From an uncultured Thermoguttaceae bacterium (lineage in GTDB: Bacteria; Planctomycetota; Planctomycetia; Pirellulales; Thermoguttaceae), in contig CALIRO010000084.1 of the NCBI GenBank assembly GCA_938042245.1, positions 1 to 35,625 of the forward strand: a stretch of DNA of 35,625 nt, written 5' to 3'. The translations under genes and the position numbers were made by a program. Shown piece by piece: positions 24,736 to 35,625 of the stretch. Each line of letters begins with the position of its first letter. The stretch's first letter is position 1. The notes under the pieces were generated by a model that saw only the letters and a program-made list of their open reading frames with translations, searched no databases and was not told the DNA's origin.

Positions 24736-26094
24736 TTAATGTACATCCTGACCGGTGAGTGTTTGTTCTAATTGGTCAGCCTGCCAAGCCAAGGCAGAGA
24801 CCGTTCGGGTCAACGCCACGGCATCCAACCCCGCTTGAGGGACGGCGGCTTGAAGGACGAGGGTGGGGACCCCCTGAATTTCTCGTACCGCTAGGGCACC
24901 ATACATCAATTGGGCGTTGTATTGAAGCATTTGGAGAGCGGTTTCTGCTCGTGCGGGGGCGCAAATGGTCCAAATCCGCAGGGCCGCCGATTCTCCCGCT
25001 TGCTCTCTGGGAAACTCAATATAGAGGATCTGCTTTCGCAGGGCGCCTACCGGAACGGTCATCTGCCAGGTGGGGCCTCCGGTTTCTAGCCGATAGCCTG
25101 CCGCCTGGGCCACCGCTTCAACCAAGGCCTTCGGCTCCACAGAGGGTGGCAGGGAAGCGGACGTAGCTCCCCCTGCGCACAGCCCGGCACCAGGGGGTTG
25201 CCCAGGCGGCGTTCCCCCGGAGGCAGCAGGCAGGGTCGGCCCCGGCGATTGGCCAGCCTGCATGGCCTGCTGGATCATCCCCGGCAGCATCATGCCGAAG
25301 CCGAAGCCCATTCCCATGCCCATCGGACCACTGGCCGTGGCCGGTTGCTCGGCCAATCGGGCCAGACTCTGCGCCGTCTGAAACTTCATAAACGCATTCA
25401 AATCGCCTACTGCCCCCATTGCACTTCGGGCATCGATCGCCTTTTGCACCTCTTCGGGCGGCGTAATCGCATTGACAAAGAAATCCACCAGTTCCAACCC
25501 GTACCGGGCAAAATCTTCGGCCACCCGAAGCCGAACCGCACTGGCCAGTTCATCGTACCGAGCTGGCAGCTCCAACATGCCGATCCGAAGCGTCCCCAAC
25601 ACATCGGCCAAGCGGGCCACGATGCCGTCCCGCAATTGCTGAGTTACCTGTTCAGAAGTATATCTCCCCTGGGTACCCACCAATGTATTGACTAGCAGGG
25701 GGGCGTCCACACACCGGAACGAATATTTCCCGAACGCCCGCAGCCGAATCATCCCAAAATCCACATCCCGAAATGCGATCGGCTCCCGGGTGCCCCACTT
25801 CTGGTCCAAAAAGGTCTGCTTGCCGATAAAATAGACCTGGCATTGAAACGGCGACTTTTCCCACGGCAGGGTCAAAAGCCGGCTGATCAGCGGCACATTA
25901 GCGGTACTCAGCGTGTATCGGCCCGGCCCAAAACGATCCATCGCCTTGCCGTCCCGAAAGAAGATCGCCTCCTGATTTTCCTGCACGATCAACTGGGCGC
26001 CCAGTTTAATGGCGGCCGAGCCTTCCGGCGGAATCCGCTGCACGAGCGTTTGATTCGTAGGATCGAAAAATTGAATCACTTCCAACAGGGCCAT
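24736..26094 (-). CDS. SPFH-domain protein with C-terminal YbjN/secretion-chaperone-like domain
   Basis: 452 residues. GGAG lies seven bases before the ATG. The SPFH (band 7) part covers about residues 30-240: [58 protein letters not shown] and [21 protein letters not shown]. This is the 'virion core protein/YdjI' subgroup, which lacks an N-terminal membrane anchor. A Gly/Met/Pro-rich linker (245-315) follows. In place of the zinc ribbons often found in this subgroup, residues 320-445 form an alpha/beta domain ending [19 protein letters not shown] and [24 protein letters not shown]. That resembles the YbjN/type III secretion chaperone fold. The domain match is from memory of the family pattern. 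Role unknown; YdjI-type SPFH proteins act in membrane-stress or membrane-domain functions. Confidence 0.85.
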   Translation of the reverse strand: MALLEVIQFFDPTNQTLVQRIPPEGSAAIKLGAQLIVQENQEAIFFRDGKAMDRFGPGRYTLSTANVPLISRLLTLPWEKSPFQCQVYFIGKQTFLDQKWGTREPIAFRDVDFGMIRLRAFGKYSFRCVDAPLLVNTLVGTQGRYTSEQVTQQLRDGIVARLADVLGTLRIGMLELPARYDELASAVRLRVAEDFARYGLELVDFFVNAITPPEEVQKAIDARSAMGAVGDLNAFMKFQTAQSLARLAEQPATASGPMGMGMGFGFGMMLPGMIQQAMQAGQSPGPTLPAASGGTPPGQPPGAGLCAGGATSASLPPSVEPKALVEAVAQAAGYRLETGGPTWQMTVPVGALRKQILYIEFPREQAGESAALRIWTICAPARAETALQMLQYNAQLMYGALAVREIQGVPTLVLQAAVPQAGLDAVALTRTVSALAWQADQLEQTLTGQDVH

Positions 26095-26316
26095 CGAGTG
26101 TCTCCTGCCAAATCCCGCTTTTTTGAAAACCTCCGGGTATCCGCCGGAGAAGGTCTCTACGACCGCCCCGCCTACCGAGCAATTGAACAGGGAGGGTTTG
26201 GGGAAAAGGCGGCGGCTGTTTGGACAAGCACAGAGTCTCCCATTGTGCCAGCCAGGGCTTTTTTACCATTCCTACCGTGTCCACACGCCCACCTGGAGGC
26301 TGTCTCCTTGGCGGCC

Positions 26317-26326
26317 GGGGGGGGGG
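26317..26326. repeat. Homopolymer tract G10
   Basis: Ten consecutive G on the plus strand, between the small planctomycete gene and the SPFH gene. It is intergenic in the present frames. Confidence 0.9.
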
Positions 26327-26352
26327 AATTCAGCCGGCGGCAAACGGACAAG

Positions 26353-26589
26353 TTATTTAGGTTTGGGACGGGATTCTTGGCGGGTTTTGGGGGGCGGATC
26401 CGCCTCCATATCTTGCCGATCCAGGGGGTGCCACAGGGGTAGGCCCGCCCGCACTCGTTCGGCCATCACCTCCAGCTTGGCCCGGGTTCCCGGCATGGCA
26501 TCGGTGGCCTCAAAAAGTTCCATGGGCACTTCGGGCGGTTCGTAATCCCACTGGCCTAGCTTAATTGCCTCTAAGACGGACTTTGGCAC
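26353..26589 (-). CDS. Small conserved planctomycete protein
   Basis: 78 residues from GTG 26589, supported by AAAGGAG nine bases upstream. The sequence pattern (SVLEAIKLGQWDYEPPE, AMPGTRAKLEVMAERVRAGL, LWHPLDRQD) is one I recall from short planctomycete proteins of unknown function. It is hydrophilic with no membrane segment, and the C-terminal 15 residues are Pro/Lys/Arg-rich and probably disordered. It lies 258 bases upstream of the SPFH gene on the same strand and may share its transcript. No function is assigned. Confidence 0.7.
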   Translation of the reverse strand: MPKSVLEAIKLGQWDYEPPEVPMELFEATDAMPGTRAKLEVMAERVRAGLPLWHPLDRQDMEADPPPKTRQESRPKPK

Positions 26590-29134
<2,545 letters not shown>

Positions 29135-29459
29135 GTCATCAGAGGCAATTTTTTGCCCCCACCTAACCCTCTGAAGGCAATCCCCTGCATCCCCGCCGCC
29201 GCAAGCAGAATCTTTTCAGGCCGGCCTCTGGCACTCCAGATACGTTCGCCCTCCCTTCCTGCGCAACCAGAAATCCACAACGCACTGGAGGGCACCTCCA
29301 GCCAGACTCTCCATTCCCCTTTCGCGGGCAGGACAAGGGGGGAAGGACACCACAAACGCTTCCTGCCCCTCGGCTGGAAGCCACCAACCGCCCCTCCATG
29401 CTTTTAGAAATGGGGGCAGAAAAGACGTGGCTCCTGCTGCTAGCTTTTCCCTTCTTCTG
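29135..29459. other. Intergenic region between convergent genes
   Basis: 325 bases, no gene. The hairpin CTGGAGG-GCA-CCTCCAG (29285-29301) is the clearest structure. It lies roughly midway and could serve transcripts from both sides, but there is no T-run on either strand. Confidence 0.4.
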
Positions 29460-32400
29460 TTACCGTTTGCGCCGTCGCAGGTAGGCGTAGCCGCCCAGGG
29501 CCGCTAAACCCAGCAGGGCCAGGACCAGGCTGGCCGGCTCTGGCACGGCCACCTGCAGTTGCAGGATCATGCCGCTGCCGGGATCGCCTAGGATCCGATA
29601 CACCCAGTACTGGGCCGGCAACAGCGGCGCCAGAGCGTCGTCGATTGTAATCGCTCCGGTCTCGGTGATCGTCGGCGCCGTTAGCACATCGAAGGTCTCT
29701 AGACTACTCGGTTGATACCCGTCCAGAATGATCTGCAACGTGCCCTGCACAGCGGCATTGCCGCTGGCAGCGATCCAATCGTAGCCAGTGCCTTGGCCTT
29801 GGCCCTGGATGTCGATCTGCATGGTGCCAAGCTGGGTGTAGGTGCCCAGGATATTGAGTTTGCCGGTGGAGTCGGCCAAGTTGCCGGCCGAGGCGCTTCC
29901 GCCCGTCTGCACCAGCACATTGCCCTGGATGGTGCCGATGCCGCCCAGTTGCCCCCCGGTTACCGTCACATTGCTGGTAAGCAGCCCATCGATAAGCAAC
30001 TTACCCGCCAATACGGTCGTATCGCCAGTGTAGTTATTTTGGGCGTTTGGGCCGAGGATCAACGTGCCTGCGCCGTCCTTGGTGAACGAGCCAGTGCCGG
30101 AGCTTAAGGTTGAATTGACCGTCAAGGGACCGGGTCCGAGCAGGAGGGCCGTACCCGCTTGGGCGGTCAGTTGATCCACATCGCTTGCCGACTGTACCGA
30201 TAGGCTGCTTGTGCCAGAGACCAAGGTCAGCAGGGCAGTCTGGGTAATGCTACCGGCCGAGAGGCTGGCGTCGGCGTCGATTTGGATTCGGCCTTTGGCG
30301 GCGATGGGCACACGGAAAAGTGTCCCGTCGCCCGGATCGATCGGCCGGGTATATACTGCGCCGTCCAGGGCCCGGGTGCCGTCCACATTCAGGCCGAAGC
30401 CGAAGTTGTTGTGCATGCCGTTGACCGCTCCCCACGGCCCGGCGCCGCCGGTGCCGTTATTGAAGCGGATTTCAATGGTGTGCCAACCTTCCGGCCCATT
30501 GGTCGGATCGCCGTCCGGGTCCGGATTGCCGAAGTAGAGCGTACCGCCGTAGAGATTCGTTCCAGTAGTGGTATAAATGGTGTTATCCCGTTGGGTGGCT
30601 ACCATCGCAGTGCTGGAGATATAGTTTCCATCATTGCTCAGCCGAGGCTGACCATCGATCAGGATATAGACTCGATCGTCGATATTTTCCAGGAAGCTGA
30701 AGTAGCCGTCCGCGTCGTAGAACAGGCCGGTATAGGTCCAGGTATGGTTATCGCCCCAGCCGGTGATTGGGTCTTGGGTAACCACGTTCATGTTGCCCAT
30801 GCGGGGTTCGAGTTTGACGCCGAAGTTTCCGGTGCCTTGAGGCGAAGGGGAGTTCCATACACCAGAGGCCGTGGTAAAGCTTTCCAGCAGTCCCGGCACG
30901 AAGGCGCCTGTGCCCGGCCCGGCAATGGTCCCTTGGACAGTAACCGTGCCGCTTACCTGCACCAGGCCGCTATTTTGGATATTACCGCCGTGGGTGATCG
31001 GCTGGGTGCCGACCAGTTGCAGGGTGGCGGCCGTGGGACTTGCCACCACAGGCGTCTCGTAGCCCAGGACCTTGATGGTGGTGGTTCCGAACGGGTTGGT
31101 AGCCGCCGCCGACGGCGCGACGCGCAAGGTACCGCTTTGCACCTCCACGCCGCCGCTGATCGTACCGCCAGAGGCCGGGTTCAGGGTAACCACGTTGTTC
31201 CCAGCCACCTTGAAGACCGTAGGCCGGCCCGGAGCGTCGTTCAAGGGTACCGGCTGGCCGCCGGACTTTTGCAGGGTGATCGGCTGGTTCCAGGTCTGGT
31301 ACAGGCCGGCGCCTTGAATCTCGCCTACGTTGATGGTGGTCGGGCCGCCCGTTGCGCCCAGAATGCCGTTATTGCGCAGGATATTGATATTGACCGTAGC
31401 GGTATTGGGCACGCTGACGGCGCCGGTAACGCTGCCGGTACTTACGCCGCCGGTGCCGTTGACGACCTGGCCGGCGTTATCGCCGATTTCCAGCACGCCT
31501 TGGACGGTAAGCGTCTTGCCGGCAACCGGCGAGAAGATGCCGTTGACCGTAAGGTTATTGATCGTGTTGGTCGCAGCGTTCAGGCGCAGGTTGCCCGAAG
31601 GCTGCACGGCCAAACCGATCGGACCGGCCACCACGAAGTTCCCCGAGAAGCTGGCATTGTAGCCGTTGATTTCCACCGGTTGATGTCCGGCTTTAACCAG
31701 CGTACCGGGACCGGCAATTTCGCTAAAGGCGATCCGGTATCTATTGTTGGCCGTGGTGAAAGCATAAGGCGTCCAGGGGGTTTGCAGGACCTGCTCGCCA
31801 GCAGCGACGGTCAGTCGGCCCAGGGTGATCACATTGTCGGTATTCGAGCCATCGTACCGGTCCGCGTTAATGATCGACGGGCCTTGCAGCTCGACATTGT
31901 TGCCGTAGGTAATGCTCTGGTTGCTGCCGCCGAGGTTATCCCGCAGGTACAGTTCGCCGCCGTTGAGGATGATGGTGGCCGTGCCGAGCAGATTGCCGGT
32001 CCGGGCCGAACCGGTCGTCTGGGCCAGAAGCCGGGTGTTCGGATTCAGCACAATCTGGCCGGAGAAATCGTTCCCGCCCCCGGTAGTTCCCAGGATATTA
32101 TTGCCCAATCGCAACTGGCCGATGGTATTGGTCCGCAGGGGGCCGACCAGTTCGATTCGGCCAGAGCCGGTCAGTTTGCTATTGATGGTAATCGTCCGGG
32201 CGGAATCGTAGATGAAATAATAATCCCGCACATAGATCGTGGCCGTAGCACCCGAAGGCACATCCAGTTGGGCAAGCAGGCTAGTATCCGTGGTGGCTTG
32301 GCCGAAGATGCTATCACCCTCCGTGGTGCCCAGGAAGCTGCCATCTTCGAGCCGGATGCTCCCGTAGATGGGATTAGTGGAGGCATTTCGGCCCAGCAGG

Positions 32401-35400
32401 CCGGCGCCGTCGCGCACGACCGTATTGACCTTATTGCTTCCGATTTTGTTATTGATGGCCACTGCGCCGCTAGCGGTGCCGCCGGTGGTATCGACTCGGA
32501 CGATGCCTTCTTCGATGAAGAATAGGTCGGTAAGCGTGGTTGGGTTGCCGAAGGTGCTGCCGACGTTGCCGCCTAGGTGCAAGAGGCCGGGCCCGGTCTT
32601 TTTGATCCCGCCGCTCGGCACACTGCCGATCCCGGCGTTAAAGATGAAATTGATCGGGCTGGAGCCGGCCACGTAGATTTCCTGTTGGGTGGAGCCGGTA
32701 AAGTTCACCAAGCCGACGTTTTGCGAAATGGCTGGCACACTAACCGGGTTATCGGTTACCGCATCGATAGCCCGCGTGGCGGTCAGGTTGAGCGAACCAC
32801 CTACCTGTTGATTAGTTCGGGTCACGATAGGCCGGGCTTCTGCATCGCCGCTAGAGTTGCGGAAGACCAAGGCAGCCAAGGTTTCGCTTACCGCGGCATC
32901 CCGTAGGTTCAAGATCGAGCCGCCGTATAGATACACGGTAGCCGTCTGTTTGATCTGGTTCGGCAGGTTTTCGGTTACCGTGGTATTGTGGATATGGAGA
33001 TCGCCGGGGATGGCAACAATCGTATCGCCATTGGCGCCGGAGACGTTTAGGGTGAGGGTACCGCTTAGAGAGCTTGCGCCGTCGGTACCGGGTAGGGCGT
33101 AGGTCGCTCCGGTATAATCGTTGGCCGTATTGAGCGATAGCGTGCCGCTGCCGGCCTTGACCAGGGCGATCGGGCCAGTGATCTTCGATCCCATGGACAT
33201 GGTGCCCCGGTTGACCCAGATGTAGAGGGCGTCGGCGCCGGAGGTGATCTGGCCGCCGGTAAAGCCGTGCGTGCCGTCCCGGTTGCTGATGATGCCGCCG
33301 CTATTTACCGTAAGGGTGTAGCCGGCGAGGTTATGGGTCACATCGCCGTTAAATCGCAGGGCGTTAATGGTGACATTGCCTGTCAGGGTCCGGGCGGTGC
33401 CGTCGTTGACGTTGTGGGTGCTGGCGGCCGTCAGGAGGTTAGTAGAATCGTAGTCTGGGAAGCCATCATCGATATTGCCCAGGGCGCCGATGCCTTGGCC
33501 TGCGAGGTAGGTGGCGAAATGCTCATCGGCCGCAATGGCCCACCCGCCTAGGATGTTATTAGTAAGCGCATTAGCTATCGGCACGCCGTTGACGTTGGCG
33601 ACCAGATATCGGATGGCCGTGGTATCGTTGCCCGGGGCGCCCATCCAGCCATAATTCTGCCGGAAGAGCACCATGGAGTAGGAGCCGGCGGGCCGGACCA
33701 GGTTTTGGATATAGGTTTCGCTGGCGCCGCTGCCGCCGGATTCGGTCTGGAACATATTTCGGCCGGCTGCCAAGGTAACCTGACCCAGATGGACTTGAGA
33801 GAGCATACCGGCCCGGCCTTGATGCAGAAAATCGCCGCCGCGCATTACCAGGTCCACGCCTGTGGGCAGCCGATCGTTGGCGCCCGCCAGATATGCGTTA
33901 TCTATCGTGAGCCGGGCGTATTCCAAGCCGATCGGTCCGGTAATGTTCGGCAGTCGGCCTTCATCCCGAAGATAGAAGGTTCCTTGTCGGATGGTCAGGC
34001 TGCCGGTGGTGGGGTTCGTGTTGGTAAGCAGCATGGTGGTATTGCCGTATTTGACGATGCTGATTGGGCCGCTGATCTGGCCGGAGAAGGTCCCGCCGCC
34101 GGTGATGGTCAAGGTCGCTGGGCTGCTGGTGCTGAGCGTGCCGCCGGCTGCCGCGCCGTAAGGCAACCAGTTGACCGATTGCAAATCGCCGATCATCTGG
34201 CTATTGCCGCCTAGATCCAACTGCCCGCCGTGCAGATGGATCGACGGAGCATACCAGCGGTGCTGGCTTGGCGAGGGCCGGAACGTGTTGTTGGTCTCCA
34301 ATTCCACCTTGCCATCCTCCACGACCAAGGTTCCTCGCCACAAGGCAGCCGTGCCCGGGGCAAAGGTCAAGGCGCCAGGCCCGGTCTTTACCAGCGAGTA
34401 CTCGGTAAACACCGGCGCTTCCATGCGGAGATCGCCATAGGTGTGCAGATAGAGCGAGCCGCCTGTCGCCAAGTTGGCATTCAACGCACCGGGTCCGCGG
34501 ATGGTGGCTGTGCCGCCGGAATCCACCAAAACGCCCGGCGCCGTGGGCGCCACCTGAGAGGGCGAGTTGGTTAGCGGCACCGTGCCAGTAATCTCTAGCA
34601 CCGCGTCTGGACTCATGCGCAACAGGCGGAATTCCGTATTGCCGGTGGCCGTATGCACTCCGGCCGGTAGCCACACATTCAGGTTGGTCCGCATATTCGG
34701 CCGGAAGTAGGGGGCATATTCGCTCGGCCGGAGCAGGCGGAAACCGACGTTGGCGTCGCCGTTGACATCCTGGGTGACAAAGCCGACGCCCACACCCGCC
34801 GGATCCGCATCGCCGAGGATGTCGCCCCGGCTGGGCGCCACGGGCGTACCGGCCGCCCCGGCAATGCCGATAACCTGGCCGGCAGCAGGCACCCGGCCTG
34901 GCTGATCAATGCCGCTGGAAATCCACAGGTTCGGGTTGGTCGAACGGATCAGCCCGTTGGTCAGGTTGCCCCCAGGCACCGTGTAGGTATTATCTGCGTT
35001 ATAAACGATCGGTAGGTTATTCATGGCAGGGGTGCGGAAGACCCAGGTGGCGTTCCGGCCGCCGCTGGCGTAGGATTCAATCGTGGTGGCCAGGAAGGTG
35101 GTCGTGGCCGCACCGGGCGTAACGTTCAGATAGGTCTTGCTTCCGCTGGGCGATCCGCCGGTGTTCAACTGATTGATTGTTTCGGTTACAGCAGCGGTGC
35201 CGCCTAGCAGTTCTAACACGCCGCCTTGGCCGGAGACATTCTTTTTGCCTAACCGATCATCCACAGCGTTGGTGCTGTTGTCTAACAGGAGTCGGCCCGT
35301 CTTGCCGACGCGCACCGTGCTAAAGGCGGTTTTCCCATTCGGGCCGCTGAGGGCCAACGTGCCCTGATTGACCAGCATTTCGCCGGTGGAGGTGCTCGCG

Positions 35401-35625
35401 CCGGTAAGCGTCATCGTGGAGGGGCCGATCTTTTGCAGGTTCGGCTGTTGGCCGGCAGTACCGCTAAAGACGCCGGCAAAGGTAAAGTCGCTGGTGGCGC
35501 CCCAGCCAGCAGCAAGCCAAGCGCTTCCTCGATCCGTCAGCACGCCGCCCCCGCCGGTCAGCGGACCGATCACTTCCGTCCACCCACTGGTGCGCAACAG
35601 CAGGGTGCTGCCGTTACCCGGCATG
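29460..35625 (-). CDS. Giant autotransporter-type beta-strand repeat protein with PEP-CTERM signal (5' end outside window)
   Basis: At least 2054 codons, open to the right edge; the first Met seen is probably internal, since no signal peptide follows it. The protein is a Gly/Thr/Asn-rich series of beta-helix rungs. Autotransporter-associated beta-strand repeats (K-G-GTL-L....NTYTG type) occur at least six times: near 35400 (LQKIGPSTMTLTGA), 34370 (LVKTGPGALTFAPG), 34040 (IVKYGNTTMLLTNT), 33150 (LVKAGSGTLSLNTANDYTG), 32590 (IKKTGPGLLHLGG) and 30070 (FTKDGAGTLILGPNAQNNYTG). Between about 30900 and 30300 an insert (YDADGYFSFLENIDDRVYILIDG, GWHTIEIRFNNGTGG) looks like a PA14-type carbohydrate-binding domain. 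The C-terminus is VPEPASL, a hydrophobic helix and RRRKR. It should be exported and processed by an exosortase into the surface or extracellular matrix, perhaps as an adhesin. Confidence 0.92.
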   Translation of the reverse strand, partial: MPGNGSTLLLRTSGWTEVIGPLTGGGGVLTDRGSAWLAAGWGATSDFTFAGVFSGTAGQQPNLQKIGPSTMTLTGASTSTGEMLVNQGTLALSGPNGKTAFSTVRVGKTGRLLLDNSTNAVDDRLGKKNVSGQGGVLELLGGTAAVTETINQLNTGGSPSGSKTYLNVTPGAATTTFLATTIESYASGGRNATWVFRTPAMNNLPIVYNADNTYTVPGGNLTNGLIRSTNPNLWISSGIDQPGRVPAAGQVIGIAGAAGTPVAPSRGDILGDADPAGVGVGFVTQDVNGDANVGFRLLRPSEYAPYFRPNMRTNLNVWLPAGVHTATGNTEFRLLRMSPDAVLEITGTVPLTNSPSQVAPTAPGVLVDSGGTATIRGPGALNANLATGGSLYLHTYGDLRMEAPVFTEYSLVKTGPGALTFAPGTAALWRGTLVVEDGKVELETNNTFRPSPSQHRWYAPSIHLHGGQLDLGGNSQMIGDLQSVNWLPYGAAAGGTLSTSSPATLTITGGGTFSGQISGPISIVKYGNTTMLLTNTNPTTGSLTIRQGTFYLRDEGRLPNITGPIGLEYARLTIDNAYLAGANDRLPTGVDLVMRGGDFLHQGRAGMLSQVHLGQVTLAAGRNMFQTESGGSGASETYIQNLVRPAGSYSMVLFRQNYGWMGAPGNDTTAIRYLVANVNGVPIANALTNNILGGWAIAADEHFATYLAGQGIGALGNIDDGFPDYDSTNLLTAASTHNVNDGTARTLTGNVTINALRFNGDVTHNLAGYTLTVNSGGIISNRDGTHGFTGGQITSGADALYIWVNRGTMSMGSKITGPIALVKAGSGTLSLNTANDYTGATYALPGTDGASSLSGTLTLNVSGANGDTIVAIPGDLHIHNTTVTENLPNQIKQTATVYLYGGSILNLRDAAVSETLAALVFRNSSGDAEARPIVTRTNQQVGGSLNLTATRAIDAVTDNPVSVPAISQNVGLVNFTGSTQQEIYVAGSSPINFIFNAGIGSVPSGGIKKTGPGLLHLGGNVGSTFGNPTTLTDLFFIEEGIVRVDTTGGTASGAVAINNKIGSNKVNTVVRDGAGLLGRNASTNPIYGSIRLEDGSFLGTTEGDSIFGQATTDTSLLAQLDVPSGATATIYVRDYYFIYDSARTITINSKLTGSGRIELVGPLRTNTIGQLRLGNNILGTTGGGNDFSGQIVLNPNTRLLAQTTGSARTGNLLGTATIILNGGELYLRDNLGGSNQSITYGNNVELQGPSIINADRYDGSNTDNVITLGRLTVAAGEQVLQTPWTPYAFTTANNRYRIAFSEIAGPGTLVKAGHQPVEINGYNASFSGNFVVAGPIGLAVQPSGNLRLNAATNTINNLTVNGIFSPVAGKTLTVQGVLEIGDNAGQVVNGTGGVSTGSVTGAVSVPNTATVNINILRNNGILGATGGPTTINVGEIQGAGLYQTWNQPITLQKSGGQPVPLNDAPGRPTVFKVAGNNVVTLNPASGGTISGGVEVQSGTLRVAPSAAATNPFGTTTIKVLGYETPVVASPTAATLQLVGTQPITHGGNIQNSGLVQVSGTVTVQGTIAGPGTGAFVPGLLESFTTASGVWNSPSPQGTGNFGVKLEPRMGNMNVVTQDPITGWGDNHTWTYTGLFYDADGYFSFLENIDDRVYILIDGQPRLSNDGNYISSTAMVATQRDNTIYTTTGTNLYGGTLYFGNPDPDGDPTNGPEGWHTIEIRFNNGTGGAGPWGAVNGMHNNFGFGLNVDGTRALDGAVYTRPIDPGDGTLFRVPIAAKGRIQIDADASLSAGSITQTALLTLVSGTSSLSVQSASDVDQLTAQAGTALLLGPGPLTVNSTLSSGTGSFTKDGAGTLILGPNAQNNYTGDTTVLAGKLLIDGLLTSNVTVTGGQLGGIGTIQGNVLVQTGGSASAGNLADSTGKLNILGTYTQLGTMQIDIQGQGQGTGYDWIAASGNAAVQGTLQIILDGYQPSSLETFDVLTAPTITETGAITIDDALAPLLPAQYWVYRILGDPGSGMILQLQVAVPEPASLVLALLGLAALGGYAYLRRRKR

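Noticed and set aside
30282..32525. A 747-codon open frame on the plus strand opposite the giant repeat protein
   Set aside because: It is exactly antisense to a strongly supported repeat protein. Its translation has no recognisable domain, and its openness follows from the biased codon use of the other strand.

Overview
The window looks like a planctomycete chromosome segment (Planctomycetota, probably in or near the Pirellulales). Evidence: two proteins with C-terminal PEP-CTERM sorting signals, one of them a giant autotransporter-type beta-strand repeat protein; a secreted tetratricopeptide-like protein of a kind common in planctomycetes; a WPRF-type PQQ-like lipoprotein; a long PurQ; and mixed housekeeping and envelope genes with little operon structure. 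I see no IS element, prophage, tRNA, rRNA or CRISPR array. The genus is not determined.

Region 1 (about 1-9760, all minus strand) is an exopolysaccharide/lipopolysaccharide locus, read right to left: NusG/RfaH/LoaP-like elongation factor, polyprenyl-phosphate sugar transferase (initiating enzyme), PEP-CTERM-locus polysaccharide deacetylase, PEP-CTERM/EpsH1-type group 1 glycosyltransferase, family 2 glycosyltransferase, O-antigen ligase/polymerase-like protein, ABC-2 export permease and a KdsC-like HAD phosphatase. An array of GC-rich hairpin repeats (about 1225-1525) separates it from a secreted protein that runs off the left edge. The glycan would be started on undecaprenyl phosphate, extended, deacetylated, polymerised or ligated, and exported. 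No exosortase, Wzt ATPase or Wzx flippase is in the window.

Region 2 (about 9760-10724) is a hairpin-rich intergenic stretch between the NusG-like gene and a divergent PEP-CTERM protein gene (10725-11540), with a promoter candidate for the latter.

Region 3 (11541-19055) holds purQ, a secreted lectin-fold protein, a PQQ-propeller lipoprotein and a sodium:solute symporter, all minus strand, then a small membrane protein and an EamA-type transporter on the plus strand.

Region 4 (19056-29134) is mostly information processing: rpsA, an RpoD-family sigma factor, rsmA (minus), a fusion of an SPFH domain with a YbjN/secretion-chaperone-like domain (minus), a small planctomycete protein (minus) and ligA. 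Intergenic stretches here and around 12.7-13.2 kb carry palindromes and traces of dispersed repeats.

Region 5 (29460-35625, minus) is the giant PEP-CTERM repeat protein, whose N-terminus lies beyond the right edge. The two PEP-CTERM proteins and the PEP-CTERM-type polysaccharide genes fit a system that sorts surface proteins into an exopolysaccharide layer, with the sorting enzyme encoded elsewhere.
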